Source: Bacillota bacterium
GTDB taxonomy: Bacteria > Bacillota > Clostridia > Lachnospirales > Lachnospiraceae
Direction of reading: 5' to 3'
DNA: 14,776 nt
Assembly: GCA_023424235.1 (NCBI GenBank)
Contig: JAFAEB010000219.1
Location: forward strand, 1 to 14,776
Positions within the stretch are counted from its first letter, which is position 1. Each line of letters begins with the position of its first letter. Below the pieces are notes generated by a model. That model saw nothing but the letters and a program-made list of their open reading frames with translations. It did not search any database and was not told the origin of the DNA. Below are positions 4,697-12,012 of this stretch, in pieces. A program made the translations under genes and the position numbers.

Positions 4697-5530
4697 ATGA
4701 AAAAACTACTGATATTATCTATTGTAATACTATTACTAATAACATTAAGTGGATGTAAAAATAAAATTCCCGAAAATATGGTTCTAGTTAAAGGGGGAGC
4801 ATTTAAAAATACCAATTCGAATTATTATAATATTGAAGCAAATATACATTCTTTTTATATAGGTAAATATGAGGTAACTCAAAAGGAGTGGGTTGATGTA
4901 ATGGGTTATAATCCCTCTGCATTCATAGGAGATGATTTACCAGTTGAGATGATAAGTTGGTATGATGCAGTTGAATACTGTAATAAACGTAGCTTAAAAG
5001 AAGGTTTAGAGCCTTATTATAATATAAATAAAAATATTCTTGATCCACATAATATAAGTGAATATGACACAATCAAATGGACAGTTACCATCAATGATAA
5101 AACCAATGGTTATCGATTGCCAACAGAAATCGAGTGGGAATATGCAGCAAGTGGTGGACAACTAAGCGAAAATTTCACCTATAGTGGTAGTAATGAAGTG
5201 GATGAGGCTGCATGGTACTGGCGGAATGCTGGAGACAGTTACATAACAGGTGATTGGTCTTGGTCTTTAATAGAGAACAATCAAAATAAAACTCATATTG
5301 TTGGTGGAAAATTAGCAAATGAGTTAGGACTATTCGATATGTCGGGAAATGTAAGAGAATGGTGTTATGATTGGTATCAAGATTCTAATATACCAACAGG
5401 AATGCAACGTATATGGAAAGGCGGTGGTTGGATCGGAGATGCTACTTCAAGTGCTTTCTCATATAGAGGAAAATTTGAAGCAAATGGTATGGGAGCAGAT
5501 CATGGATTTCGGATTTGTCGAAATAAATAG
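4697..5530 (+). CDS. SUMF1/formylglycine-generating-enzyme-fold lipoprotein
   Basis: A 277-aa predicted lipoprotein: KK plus a hydrophobic stretch to lipobox LSGC, with lipidated Cys20. Residues 28-275 are one SUMF1 (FGE-sulfatase) domain: MVLVKGGAF (28-36), YEVTQKEW (58-65), PVEMISWYDAVEYCN (82-96), YRLPTEIEWEYAA (139-151), ELGLFDMSGNVREW (209-222), KGGGW (241-245) and GFRICR (270-275). True FGE uses a copper-binding Cys pair in the motif CxxxRCAAR. Here the equivalent stretch, SSAFSYRGKF (251-260), has Ala253 and Gly258, so sulfatase activation is unlikely and a binding or structural role on the cell surface is more plausible. No sulfatase is nearby. AAGGAG at 4685 fixes the start, and the gene probably has translational control from the hairpin upstream. 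A link to xylan use rests only on position. Confidence 0.88.
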   Translation: MKKLLILSIVILLLITLSGCKNKIPENMVLVKGGAFKNTNSNYYNIEANIHSFYIGKYEVTQKEWVDVMGYNPSAFIGDDLPVEMISWYDAVEYCNKRSLKEGLEPYYNINKNILDPHNISEYDTIKWTVTINDKTNGYRLPTEIEWEYAASGGQLSENFTYSGSNEVDEAAWYWRNAGDSYITGDWSWSLIENNQNKTHIVGGKLANELGLFDMSGNVREWCYDWYQDSNIPTGMQRIWKGGGWIGDATSSAFSYRGKFEANGMGADHGFRICRNK

Positions 5531-5595
5531 TTAATAATACAAAATATTCTTTTAAGATTACGATTAAATAGACTAATAAAATAATTGAATATCAT

Positions 5596-5638
5596 AAAAA
5601 CCTTTGAAGTTATTTAACAATAATTATCAAAGGTTTTT
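5596..5638 (+). terminator. Intrinsic terminator of the SUMF1 lipoprotein gene
   Basis: AAAAACCTTTGA (5596-5607) and TCAAAGGTTTTT (5627-5638) form a perfect 12-bp stem that ends in a T-tract, with a further TTATT/AATAA pairing inside the loop. It lies 65 bases after the stop. The A/T flanks would let it act in both directions. Confidence 0.88.
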
Positions 5639-5658
5639 CGTTGTATGCTATTCTTTAA

Positions 5659-5687
5659 TTGATAATTGGTAAATTTTATGACATAAT
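5659..5687 (+). promoter_or_regulatory. Promoter candidate for the five-gene operon
   Basis: TTGATA (5659-5664) and CATAAT (5682-5687) are separated by exactly 17 bp, each five of six to consensus. They lie just after the upstream terminator and 135 bases before the lipoprotein start. The resulting leader of about 130 nt contains the long interrupted palindrome at 5758-5793. The rest of 5531-5822 shows nothing else recognisable. Confidence 0.5.
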
Positions 5688-5757
5688 TAATATAATCAAA
5701 ATGAAAAATCAGATAATATCTATCCTTTATCTAACCTTATTCCGTGTATGATTAATA

Positions 5758-5793
5758 TAACATATGAAGTCAATTAGAACTTCAATCATGTTA
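5758..5793. promoter_or_regulatory. Interrupted palindrome before the operon's first gene
   Basis: TAACAT (5758-5763) and TGAAGT (5765-5770) are mirrored by ACTTCA (5779-5784) and ATGTTA (5788-5793) around the 8-base centre CAATTAGA. This gives 12 pairs in two blocks. It ends 16 bases before the GGAGGA ribosome site at 5810, so it could be a response-regulator operator or an mRNA stem-loop. Confidence 0.5.
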
Positions 5794-5822
5794 CACTAAA
5801 AAAATATATGGAGGATGTTAAT

Positions 5823-6704
5823 ATGAAAGTTAAGAAATTAGTAAAAGGATTAATTATAGTGTCCATAATCAGTGGAGTATTCTTATTAACTGCATGTCAA
5901 AGATTTGAAATAAGCTATAAAGATAGTTTTATAAAAGAAAGAAAAATACTTAATAAACAGTCCACTACGAAAGAAGTTGAGAATAAGGTACTATCTACAA
6001 ACACGTTAAATGATGAATTATATAATAATCCAATTTCCATTGATTACAAGGATAATGTATTATTAGTTAAAACTTTTACAGAACGAATTCAACTTGATAG
6101 TGATGGATTAAAGGTTAACAGTAATGGTGATTATGTTTCTATATCACGAAAAGGGTTAACAGTAGAAGATACTAATAATAGTATAGTAGATATAAATAAC
6201 GATGGGATATCTGTTCTTGATGGCGATAATAAAGTAGATATTAGTAGAGATGGTATCTATGTATCTGAAGGTAATAGTAAAGTTGAAATCTCTTATGATG
6301 GGATCAATGTATATGACGGATATCGTAACGATAGTGTTAGAATCAATTTTCCAGTAGTAGATTTTATAGAGGATATTTTAGGTGATGCATATTCTTTTGA
6401 TAGCTTCTTAACAGATGATACTTACAACAATGAATTTAACATATTGAAGAATAATCATATGAATAAACTATATTTAATAGACCATTCAGGAAGTATAAAT
6501 GGAAAACGTTATTCACTTCGTATTTATATAGAGAATGGATATCTTGTGACAATGAATTGTAATGAAGATTCAATAACTGTAAACGGACTTTATTTAGTCA
6601 ATGAAATCACCGATGAATACGGTAACTATTACCGATATTATTCAGATATACCAGCAGTAAAAAATACTGCATTTATAAAAAACAAAATGGAGTGTATAAA
6701 ATGA
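5823..6704 (+). CDS. Repeat-containing lipoprotein, candidate sensor partner
   Basis: No named family is recognised. The start is ATG at 5823 with GGAGGA at 5810-5815; an ATG five codons upstream overlaps that ribosome site. The 293-aa product has a lipoprotein signal, KKLVKGLIIVSIISGVFLL then LTAC with Cys25, so it is anchored on the outer face of the membrane. Residues 94-165 hold five copies of a 16-17-residue repeat with key pattern G(L/I)xV, at 95, 111, 128, 144 and 160, separated by D/N-rich turns and V(D/E)IS strands. This suggests a short beta-solenoid or stacked beta-hairpins. A C-terminal globular part (about 175-293) is rich in Tyr, Asp and Asn. The gene overlaps the response regulator by ATGA, so it probably senses or tunes the signal for the adjacent kinase. 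Confidence 0.8.
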   Translation: MKVKKLVKGLIIVSIISGVFLLTACQRFEISYKDSFIKERKILNKQSTTKEVENKVLSTNTLNDELYNNPISIDYKDNVLLVKTFTERIQLDSDGLKVNSNGDYVSISRKGLTVEDTNNSIVDINNDGISVLDGDNKVDISRDGIYVSEGNSKVEISYDGINVYDGYRNDSVRINFPVVDFIEDILGDAYSFDSFLTDDTYNNEFNILKNNHMNKLYLIDHSGSINGKRYSLRIYIENGYLVTMNCNEDSITVNGLYLVNEITDEYGNYYRYYSDIPAVKNTAFIKNKMECIK

Positions 6705-7378
6705 AAATTCTCATCGTAGAAGATGAAATTCAACTACAAGTAATATTAGCTAAGGGACTTAAAAAGTGTGGATATGCAGTAGATACTGCATCAGATGGTG
6801 AAGAAGCGCTTGAGCAATTTGAAGTAAATGAATATGACCTGATTGTGTTGGATTTAAATTTACCAAAGATAGATGGTATGGATGTTTTAAGAGAAATACG
6901 AAAGAATAATCAAACAGTCAAAATATTAATCTTATCAGCAAGACATGATATTCATGATAGGGTGCTAGGTTTAGATGATGGAGCAAATGATTACCTTGTA
7001 AAACCATTTGATTTTCATGAATTAGAAGCTAGAATTCGATGTTTGACGAGGCAACAAGTAGTAACTCATTCCACTCTTATTACACTTCATGGTATTACCC
7101 TGAATTTAGCAAAATGTACTGCTATGATAGGTGTGGAGGACCTAAACCTTACTAAAAAAGAGTTCTCTATCCTTCGTTATCTCTTTCTTAATAAAAACAA
7201 AGTAATCAGTGCGGAACAATTGATTGAACATGTATGGGATAGTGATAGCGATATGTTCTCTAATAGTTTTAAATTTCATATGAGCTCCTTAAGAAAGAAA
7301 ATATCTGCAAAAGGTAGTGCAGAAGTTATAAAAACCTACAGAGGGCAAGGTTATATCATAGAAGATGAGGCGGTTTAA
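6701..7378 (+). CDS. OmpR/PhoB-family response regulator
   Basis: A 225-aa two-domain response regulator. Receiver domain: acidic pocket Glu7-Asp8 (VEDE), phospho-acceptor Asp51 in VLDLNLPKIDG, Ser79 in LILSARHD and Lys101 in LVKPF. The C-terminal winged helix, about 130-223, contains LNLTKKEFSILRYLFLNKNK, EQLIEHVWD and the YRGQGYII wing. ATG at 6701 is preferred over a GTG three codons earlier because GGAG (6689-6692) sits eight bases before it and because it makes a 4-base ATGA overlap with the lipoprotein stop, implying translational coupling. It is followed after three bases by its sensor kinase. Likely targets are this operon's own promoter and palindrome. Confidence 0.96.
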   Translation: MKILIVEDEIQLQVILAKGLKKCGYAVDTASDGEEALEQFEVNEYDLIVLDLNLPKIDGMDVLREIRKNNQTVKILILSARHDIHDRVLGLDDGANDYLVKPFDFHELEARIRCLTRQQVVTHSTLITLHGITLNLAKCTAMIGVEDLNLTKKEFSILRYLFLNKNKVISAEQLIEHVWDSDSDMFSNSFKFHMSSLRKKISAKGSAEVIKTYRGQGYIIEDEAV

Positions 7379-7381
7379 TAT

Positions 7382-8635
7382 ATGAGTAAATTTACATTAA
7401 GACTTAGAATAACATTTCTATGTGGAATCATTTTAATAGGATTAGTATTTATATTAACGCTTATAAATGTAGAAAATGCTGAAAAGACTTATACTAGTCA
7501 ATTCCAAATGAATTTTGGTGATGAACTAAGTATTTCATTCGGTGATAATCAGCTAACTTTTGGTGGTACTGAAGGAGAACAATTAAATGAAATCCTTGAT
7601 TTTGCAGAGCTATTTATTCCAAGTGAAGTAAAAGAGAATATATTGGGTGAATTATTTAAAGATAATAAAGCAACTAATTCAGATATGAAAGATTCGAAGG
7701 TTACGAAAGATTTTAAGGCCTTATTCCAAGGAGCAGAAAAAAGATTTACAAACCAAAGTTTAACGATAGCATCCATTTTCATACTAGTTGGACTTTACAT
7801 GATATATATTATAGTAGGGAAAGCGCTAAAACCCATTCATAACTTAAGTGAAACTGTTAAAAATATAAATGAGAAAAACCTATATACCAAGATAAAGGAG
7901 CCTCTAATAAAGGATGAAGTAGGCAGTCTAACTTGCTCTTTTAATCAAATGCTTGACCGTTTATCAACATCCTTTACAGCACAAACTAATTTTGCAGCGA
8001 ATGCTGCTCATGAACTACGTACCCCTTTAACCACTATTAAAGCGGGTATACAAGTTTATGAGATGGAGGAGAATCCTAGTATTATAGATTGTAAGGAAAC
8101 CATAGAAGTTATTAAAGAAAATAATAACCGTCTCATTGGAATTGTTGATAATCTGCTCTTATTGTCAAGAGAATCCATAGACGGTTTTACAGAAGAAATT
8201 GTAATAGAAAATCTATTTCATAAAATGAAAGAAGATTTATATCAATTATCCTTAAATCGCAATGTAACATTAATTATTTTGAACGGTTCAGGAACTATAC
8301 ACGGTAATCAAACTCTTATCTACCGCGCTATATATAATCTAGTAGAGAACGGAATTAAATATAACATAAGTGGTGGTACTGTTGTTTTAGATAGTATAGT
8401 GAAGGAAAATAGTGTGGTTATAACGGTGAGTGATACAGGTCCTGGAATTCCTTCGGAATCAATTCCACATATATTTGAGCCTTTTTACCGTATTGACAAA
8501 TCAAGAGCCAGAGCAATCGGAGGTTCTGGACTTGGATTATCGATTGTTAAAAGTATAATAGAAAAGCATAATGGTACGATTCGTGTTAACAGCGTACTAT
8601 ACAAAGGAACAATATTTACAGTTGAATTAACGTAA
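7382..8635 (+). CDS. Sensor histidine kinase (HAMP, HisKA, HATPase)
   Basis: A 417-aa membrane kinase. TM1 is at about residues 9-28 and TM2 at about 127-146, enclosing a roughly 98-residue extracellular region. HAMP linker about 147-200 (ALKPIHNLSETV, KDEVGSL). HisKA has phospho-accepting His210 in FAANAAHELRTPLTTIKAG. The ATPase domain has N box NLVENGIKYN (319-328), G1 DTGPGIP (351-357), F box IFEPFYR (364-370) and G2 GGSGLGLSIVK (380-390). It phosphorylates the upstream regulator's Asp51. Odd point: the ectodomain begins with a glycine/beta-rich stretch, FGDELSISFGDNQLTFGG (45-62), whose pattern recalls the lipoprotein repeats (VEISYDGINVYDG). A direct contact between the two is possible but inferred. 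Confidence 0.95.
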   Translation: MSKFTLRLRITFLCGIILIGLVFILTLINVENAEKTYTSQFQMNFGDELSISFGDNQLTFGGTEGEQLNEILDFAELFIPSEVKENILGELFKDNKATNSDMKDSKVTKDFKALFQGAEKRFTNQSLTIASIFILVGLYMIYIIVGKALKPIHNLSETVKNINEKNLYTKIKEPLIKDEVGSLTCSFNQMLDRLSTSFTAQTNFAANAAHELRTPLTTIKAGIQVYEMEENPSIIDCKETIEVIKENNNRLIGIVDNLLLLSRESIDGFTEEIVIENLFHKMKEDLYQLSLNRNVTLIILNGSGTIHGNQTLIYRAIYNLVENGIKYNISGGTVVLDSIVKENSVVITVSDTGPGIPSESIPHIFEPFYRIDKSRARAIGGSGLGLSIVKSIIEKHNGTIRVNSVLYKGTIFTVELT

Positions 8636-8651
8636 TAACTTAGGAGGTCAA

Positions 8652-11012
8652 ATGAATCCATACATTGAGATTAAAAATGCTCGAATTCATAATCTAAAAG
8701 GGATCTATGTTAAGATACCTAAAAATAAGCTAACGGTTATCACTGGTGTATCGGGTAGTGGAAAATCAAGCCTTGCTTTTGATACTCTTTATGAAGAAGG
8801 TAAACGTAGATACTTAATGTTTTCTGGAACACAATTTATGGTAGATAATGTACCAACATTTGATAGTATCACAGGATTATCACCTACTGTTGCTGTAGAA
8901 CAACGCATTATACGTCAATCTAATCCTCGAAGTACAGTTGGTACAAGAACAAAAATAAGTAGTATGTTAGCAGCTTTATATGCTACATATGGTATAAGAG
9001 ATAAGGAATACGATGATAATATTCCTCTTTCTATGGAAATGTTTCAGAAGAATTCACCAAAGGGAATGTGTGTCAAATGTCTAGGAAAAGGAAGTATAAA
9101 GTGTATTAATGAAGATGAATTATATGGTGATATGAGCATAGCTGTTCAAGATGTATTAGAGGGTAAGTTTAAAGTTATACCAACCTGGAGGAATAAAATA
9201 AGGGATTATTACAAAAATTTAAAGGTATATCCTGAACAACTGCTTAATTCTTTATCAACAGAACAACTTTTGGCATTAAAATATGGCTCTGCAAAAACAA
9301 GTTTTTTAGGCGTTAATTACTTTGTACCAACCCTTGAGCAGACCTGTAACCATATTGCTAATCCATCCTCTAGACAAAAATTGTTTACTTATAAAAAGAT
9401 ATATGCTCATTACTCCACATGTCCAAAGTGTAATGGTACTGGGCTTGGTGAACATGCTTCACATACAACATTAGGTGGGAAAAGTATAACAGAACTTGAA
9501 GCCATGTACATAAGTGATTTATGTTCCTTTTTAAAAAAGCAAATTGAAAAGAAATCCAATTTATTAATCAATGAAATACTTACTAAGATTACTTGTTTAG
9601 TACAAGTTGGACTCCATCATCTTTCCCTTAATAGACCAGTACCAACTTTATCTGGTGGAGAAATTCAACGGTTGTTTCTTGCTAGCTATATAATAGCTGA
9701 TATGGATTCCATCATATTTATATTCGATGAACCAACCATTGGTTTACATGAAATTGAAAAAGCACAATTATTAAATATCATAAAGGATTTAATCGAAAAA
9801 GGGAATACTGTAATTGCAGTAGAGCACGATGAAAATTTTATGAGAGCAGCTGATTATATAATTGATATTGGGCCAAGAGCTGGTTGTAAGGGTGGTATGA
9901 AGATATATGAAGGTGGATTTCATGAGTTTTTATCCTGTAATCAATCTATCACTTCACCATACCTGTCTGGTATTAAATCCTTTGATATAAGAAACAGAAA
10001 TAGAGAAGTAGATAAGAATAAGTCATTAACGATACATAATGCTAGTATACACAATCTAAAAAATGTCACAGTAGATATTCCACTTGGAATTATGGTAGGA
10101 ATTGCAGGGGTTTCAGGAAGTGGAAAATCTAGTTTAATTAGTGATACACTAGTCCCCATTCTAAAAGATATAATGCAAAACAAGTGTGTAGGTAATGAAG
10201 AAGATGAAGATACCACAATTGACGTCAATGCCGAACTTATAGGTGTTAATTATATTAATAAGTGTTATGTAATCGATCAAAAACCAATTGGCCGAAGTAA
10301 AACATCATGTCCAGCAACTTATACAGATATCTTTGGACGAATTCGTGCTTTATTTGCAAAAAAAAGTAATTTTTCTATTGGATTATTTTCAACTAACTCA
10401 GAAGGTGGATGTAGAGTGTGTAAAGGAGAAGGTGAAATTCATTATCATGTGGGAATGGGTAACTTTATGGACCTTACTTGTGAAGCCTGCCAAGGTTCTG
10501 GCTTTATAGATGAGGCGATAGAGTTTCAACTAGATGGTAAGAATATTAGGGATATTCTTAATATGACAGTAGAAGAAGCAATCGAATATTTTGTAGATAA
10601 AGATACTACTATAACGGATATGCTAAAAACCTTATCTCGTGTAGGTATGGGTTATATTCAATTAGGACAAAAAACGCCTACCATATCTGGTGGCGAAAGT
10701 CAGCGTATAAAGTTAGCAAAAGAATTGTCAAAAGGGAATCATTCAAGTAGTAATTTATACATCTTGGATGAACCAACAACAGGCCTATCCTTTCATGATA
10801 GTGAAAGTTTATTAAATCTTTTACAAGAGTTAGTAGATATGGGGAATAGCATAATTATCACAGAACATGATCCATATGTCCTTAGTAGTTGCGATTATAT
10901 CATTGAATTGGGAGTTGGTGGTGGTACAGATGGTGGTAATATTATTGCAACAGGTACTCCAAGTGAGCTAAAGAAGAACTCTAATTCCATTATAGGAGCA
11001 TATTTAAAATGA
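8652..11012 (+). CDS. UvrA-like twin ABC ATPase (non-canonical, DrrC-type)
   Basis: A 786-aa protein of the UvrA superfamily with two ABC ATPase modules. Module 1: Walker A GVSGSGKSS (32-40), signature LSGGE (333-337), Walker B FIFDEPTIGLH. Module 2: Walker A GVSGSGKSS (486-494), signature ISGGES (678-683), Walker B YILDEPTTGL. The zinc finger of module 2 is intact (Cys587, Cys590, Cys610, Cys613). It is about 150 residues shorter than housekeeping UvrA: after Walker A the sequence goes quickly from GTRTKISSMLAALYATYG to an abbreviated insertion, so the UvrB-binding region appears absent. Such class II/III UvrAs, including DrrC of the daunorubicin cluster, are linked to drug tolerance and not to classical excision repair. 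AGGAGG at 8642 sets the start. Its presence behind a two-component pair suggests inducible protection; the target molecule is unknown. Confidence 0.9.
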   Translation: MNPYIEIKNARIHNLKGIYVKIPKNKLTVITGVSGSGKSSLAFDTLYEEGKRRYLMFSGTQFMVDNVPTFDSITGLSPTVAVEQRIIRQSNPRSTVGTRTKISSMLAALYATYGIRDKEYDDNIPLSMEMFQKNSPKGMCVKCLGKGSIKCINEDELYGDMSIAVQDVLEGKFKVIPTWRNKIRDYYKNLKVYPEQLLNSLSTEQLLALKYGSAKTSFLGVNYFVPTLEQTCNHIANPSSRQKLFTYKKIYAHYSTCPKCNGTGLGEHASHTTLGGKSITELEAMYISDLCSFLKKQIEKKSNLLINEILTKITCLVQVGLHHLSLNRPVPTLSGGEIQRLFLASYIIADMDSIIFIFDEPTIGLHEIEKAQLLNIIKDLIEKGNTVIAVEHDENFMRAADYIIDIGPRAGCKGGMKIYEGGFHEFLSCNQSITSPYLSGIKSFDIRNRNREVDKNKSLTIHNASIHNLKNVTVDIPLGIMVGIAGVSGSGKSSLISDTLVPILKDIMQNKCVGNEEDEDTTIDVNAELIGVNYINKCYVIDQKPIGRSKTSCPATYTDIFGRIRALFAKKSNFSIGLFSTNSEGGCRVCKGEGEIHYHVGMGNFMDLTCEACQGSGFIDEAIEFQLDGKNIRDILNMTVEEAIEYFVDKDTTITDMLKTLSRVGMGYIQLGQKTPTISGGESQRIKLAKELSKGNHSSSNLYILDEPTTGLSFHDSESLLNLLQELVDMGNSIIITEHDPYVLSSCDYIIELGVGGGTDGGNIIATGTPSELKKNSNSIIGAYLK

Positions 11013-11935
11013 ACATAGAACTAGCAAACTCCATCGATGAGTATTTAAAATTTAAACGATATCCTTTGATAAATAGCATATTACTATATAAAGATAATGA
11101 ATTAGTAATAGAACGATATTATAATAACTTTACGAATAGGAGTAAAAACAATATAAAGTCTATATGGAAAAGTATTATCTCAATATTAGTTGCTATCTGT
11201 ATTGATAATGGTTATATTAGAAGTGTTGATGATTTAATATGTAATTATTTATCTGATTTTGATGGTTCAAATCATCCATATCATAGACTTATAACAATAG
11301 AGCATTTACTTACTATGACTTCAGGTATTTATTGGAATGGTGGTATCCATTACCATTGCCCTATGATCGAACAGTTTAGACGGTCTAGAAATATGCTAAG
11401 CCATATAGGAGATATTGCTATGTCCCATATACCTGGTACGAACTATAATTATAAGGAATGGGATGTTTTACTCCTATCAGCTATCATTGCCAAAGCAAGC
11501 AATATGAATACCTATGACTTTTGTAAAAAGTATCTCTATGATCCTTTAGATATTACAAGTGATAGTTGGTGGACATCCCCTTGTGGACTTACCTATAATA
11601 TAGCGAACAATGAGAAAAATGAGACATCATCTGATTTATCAGCAAGGGATTTGGCGAAACTTGGTTTTCTCTTTTTAAATAATGGAATGTATCATGATAA
11701 CAGGATCCTATCGAGCGAGTATATCAAAAAAGCACTAACACCTTCTAAGTTAAACAGTGGTTACGGTTACTTGTACTGGTTAGGAGAGGATTGGTATGGC
11801 TTACGAGGTTACGGAGGTCAAGAGGTTACCGTTATACCGAATAAAGGCATTATTTATGTAATTCAAGCAAAACCTACACCTTCTTCTAAGAGTTATGGAG
11901 ATGTATTAGATGAAATACTAGATAAAATCTTATAA
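11009..11935 (+). CDS. Serine hydrolase of the class C beta-lactamase / esterase fold
   Basis: A 308-aa member of the COG1680-type serine hydrolases. The catalytic S-x-x-K is S51-I-W-K54 in NIKSIWKSIISIL, followed by IEHLLTMTSGIYW (98-110), typical of the family. The second box reads NYNYKEWDVLLLS: Tyr148 is kept, but the usual Asn of Y-x-N is Glu150. The third box is RGYGGQE (266-272) in place of KTG. There is no signal peptide or membrane segment, so it is probably cytoplasmic, which argues against a classical secreted beta-lactamase and for an esterase or amidase acting on a small molecule or peptide. Its ATG overlaps the UvrA-like stop (ATGA), so the two are translated together. It is the last gene before a strong terminator. 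Confidence 0.88.
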   Translation: MNIELANSIDEYLKFKRYPLINSILLYKDNELVIERYYNNFTNRSKNNIKSIWKSIISILVAICIDNGYIRSVDDLICNYLSDFDGSNHPYHRLITIEHLLTMTSGIYWNGGIHYHCPMIEQFRRSRNMLSHIGDIAMSHIPGTNYNYKEWDVLLLSAIIAKASNMNTYDFCKKYLYDPLDITSDSWWTSPCGLTYNIANNEKNETSSDLSARDLAKLGFLFLNNGMYHDNRILSSEYIKKALTPSKLNSGYGYLYWLGEDWYGLRGYGGQEVTVIPNKGIIYVIQAKPTPSSKSYGDVLDEILDKIL

Positions 11936-11958
11936 TGTGTGAATGTATATTGAAATAA

Positions 11959-11997
11959 AGCAAATCGAAATCAGATTAATCCTAATTTCGATTTGCT
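11959..11997. terminator. Bidirectional terminator between the operon and trhO
   Basis: AGCAAATCGAAAT (11959-11971) and ATTTCGATTTGCT (11985-11997) form a perfect 13-bp stem with a 13-nt loop. It lies between two convergent genes, 23 bases after the hydrolase stop and 16 bases beyond the trhO stop. The minus-strand copy is followed by TTTATTTC and the plus-strand copy by a weaker T-poor tail. Confidence 0.85.
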
Positions 11998-12012
11998 TAT
12001 AGATACCATATT

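Noticed and set aside
7549..7782. 77-codon minus-strand ORF inside the kinase gene
   Set aside because: Antisense shadow; the kinase frame carries clear domains across the region.
9941..10509. Two ORFs (9941-10228 minus, 10288-10509 plus) inside the UvrA-like gene
   Set aside because: They overlap the conserved second Walker A and zinc finger of the real frame; no ribosome sites of their own.
8652..11012. Called housekeeping excinuclease uvrA
   Set aside because: It is too short, appears to lack the UvrB-binding region and sits in a two-component operon without uvrB.
11009..11935. Called a true class C beta-lactamase resistance gene
   Set aside because: No export signal, Y-x-N altered, KTG absent; only the fold and the Ser-Lys pair are shared.
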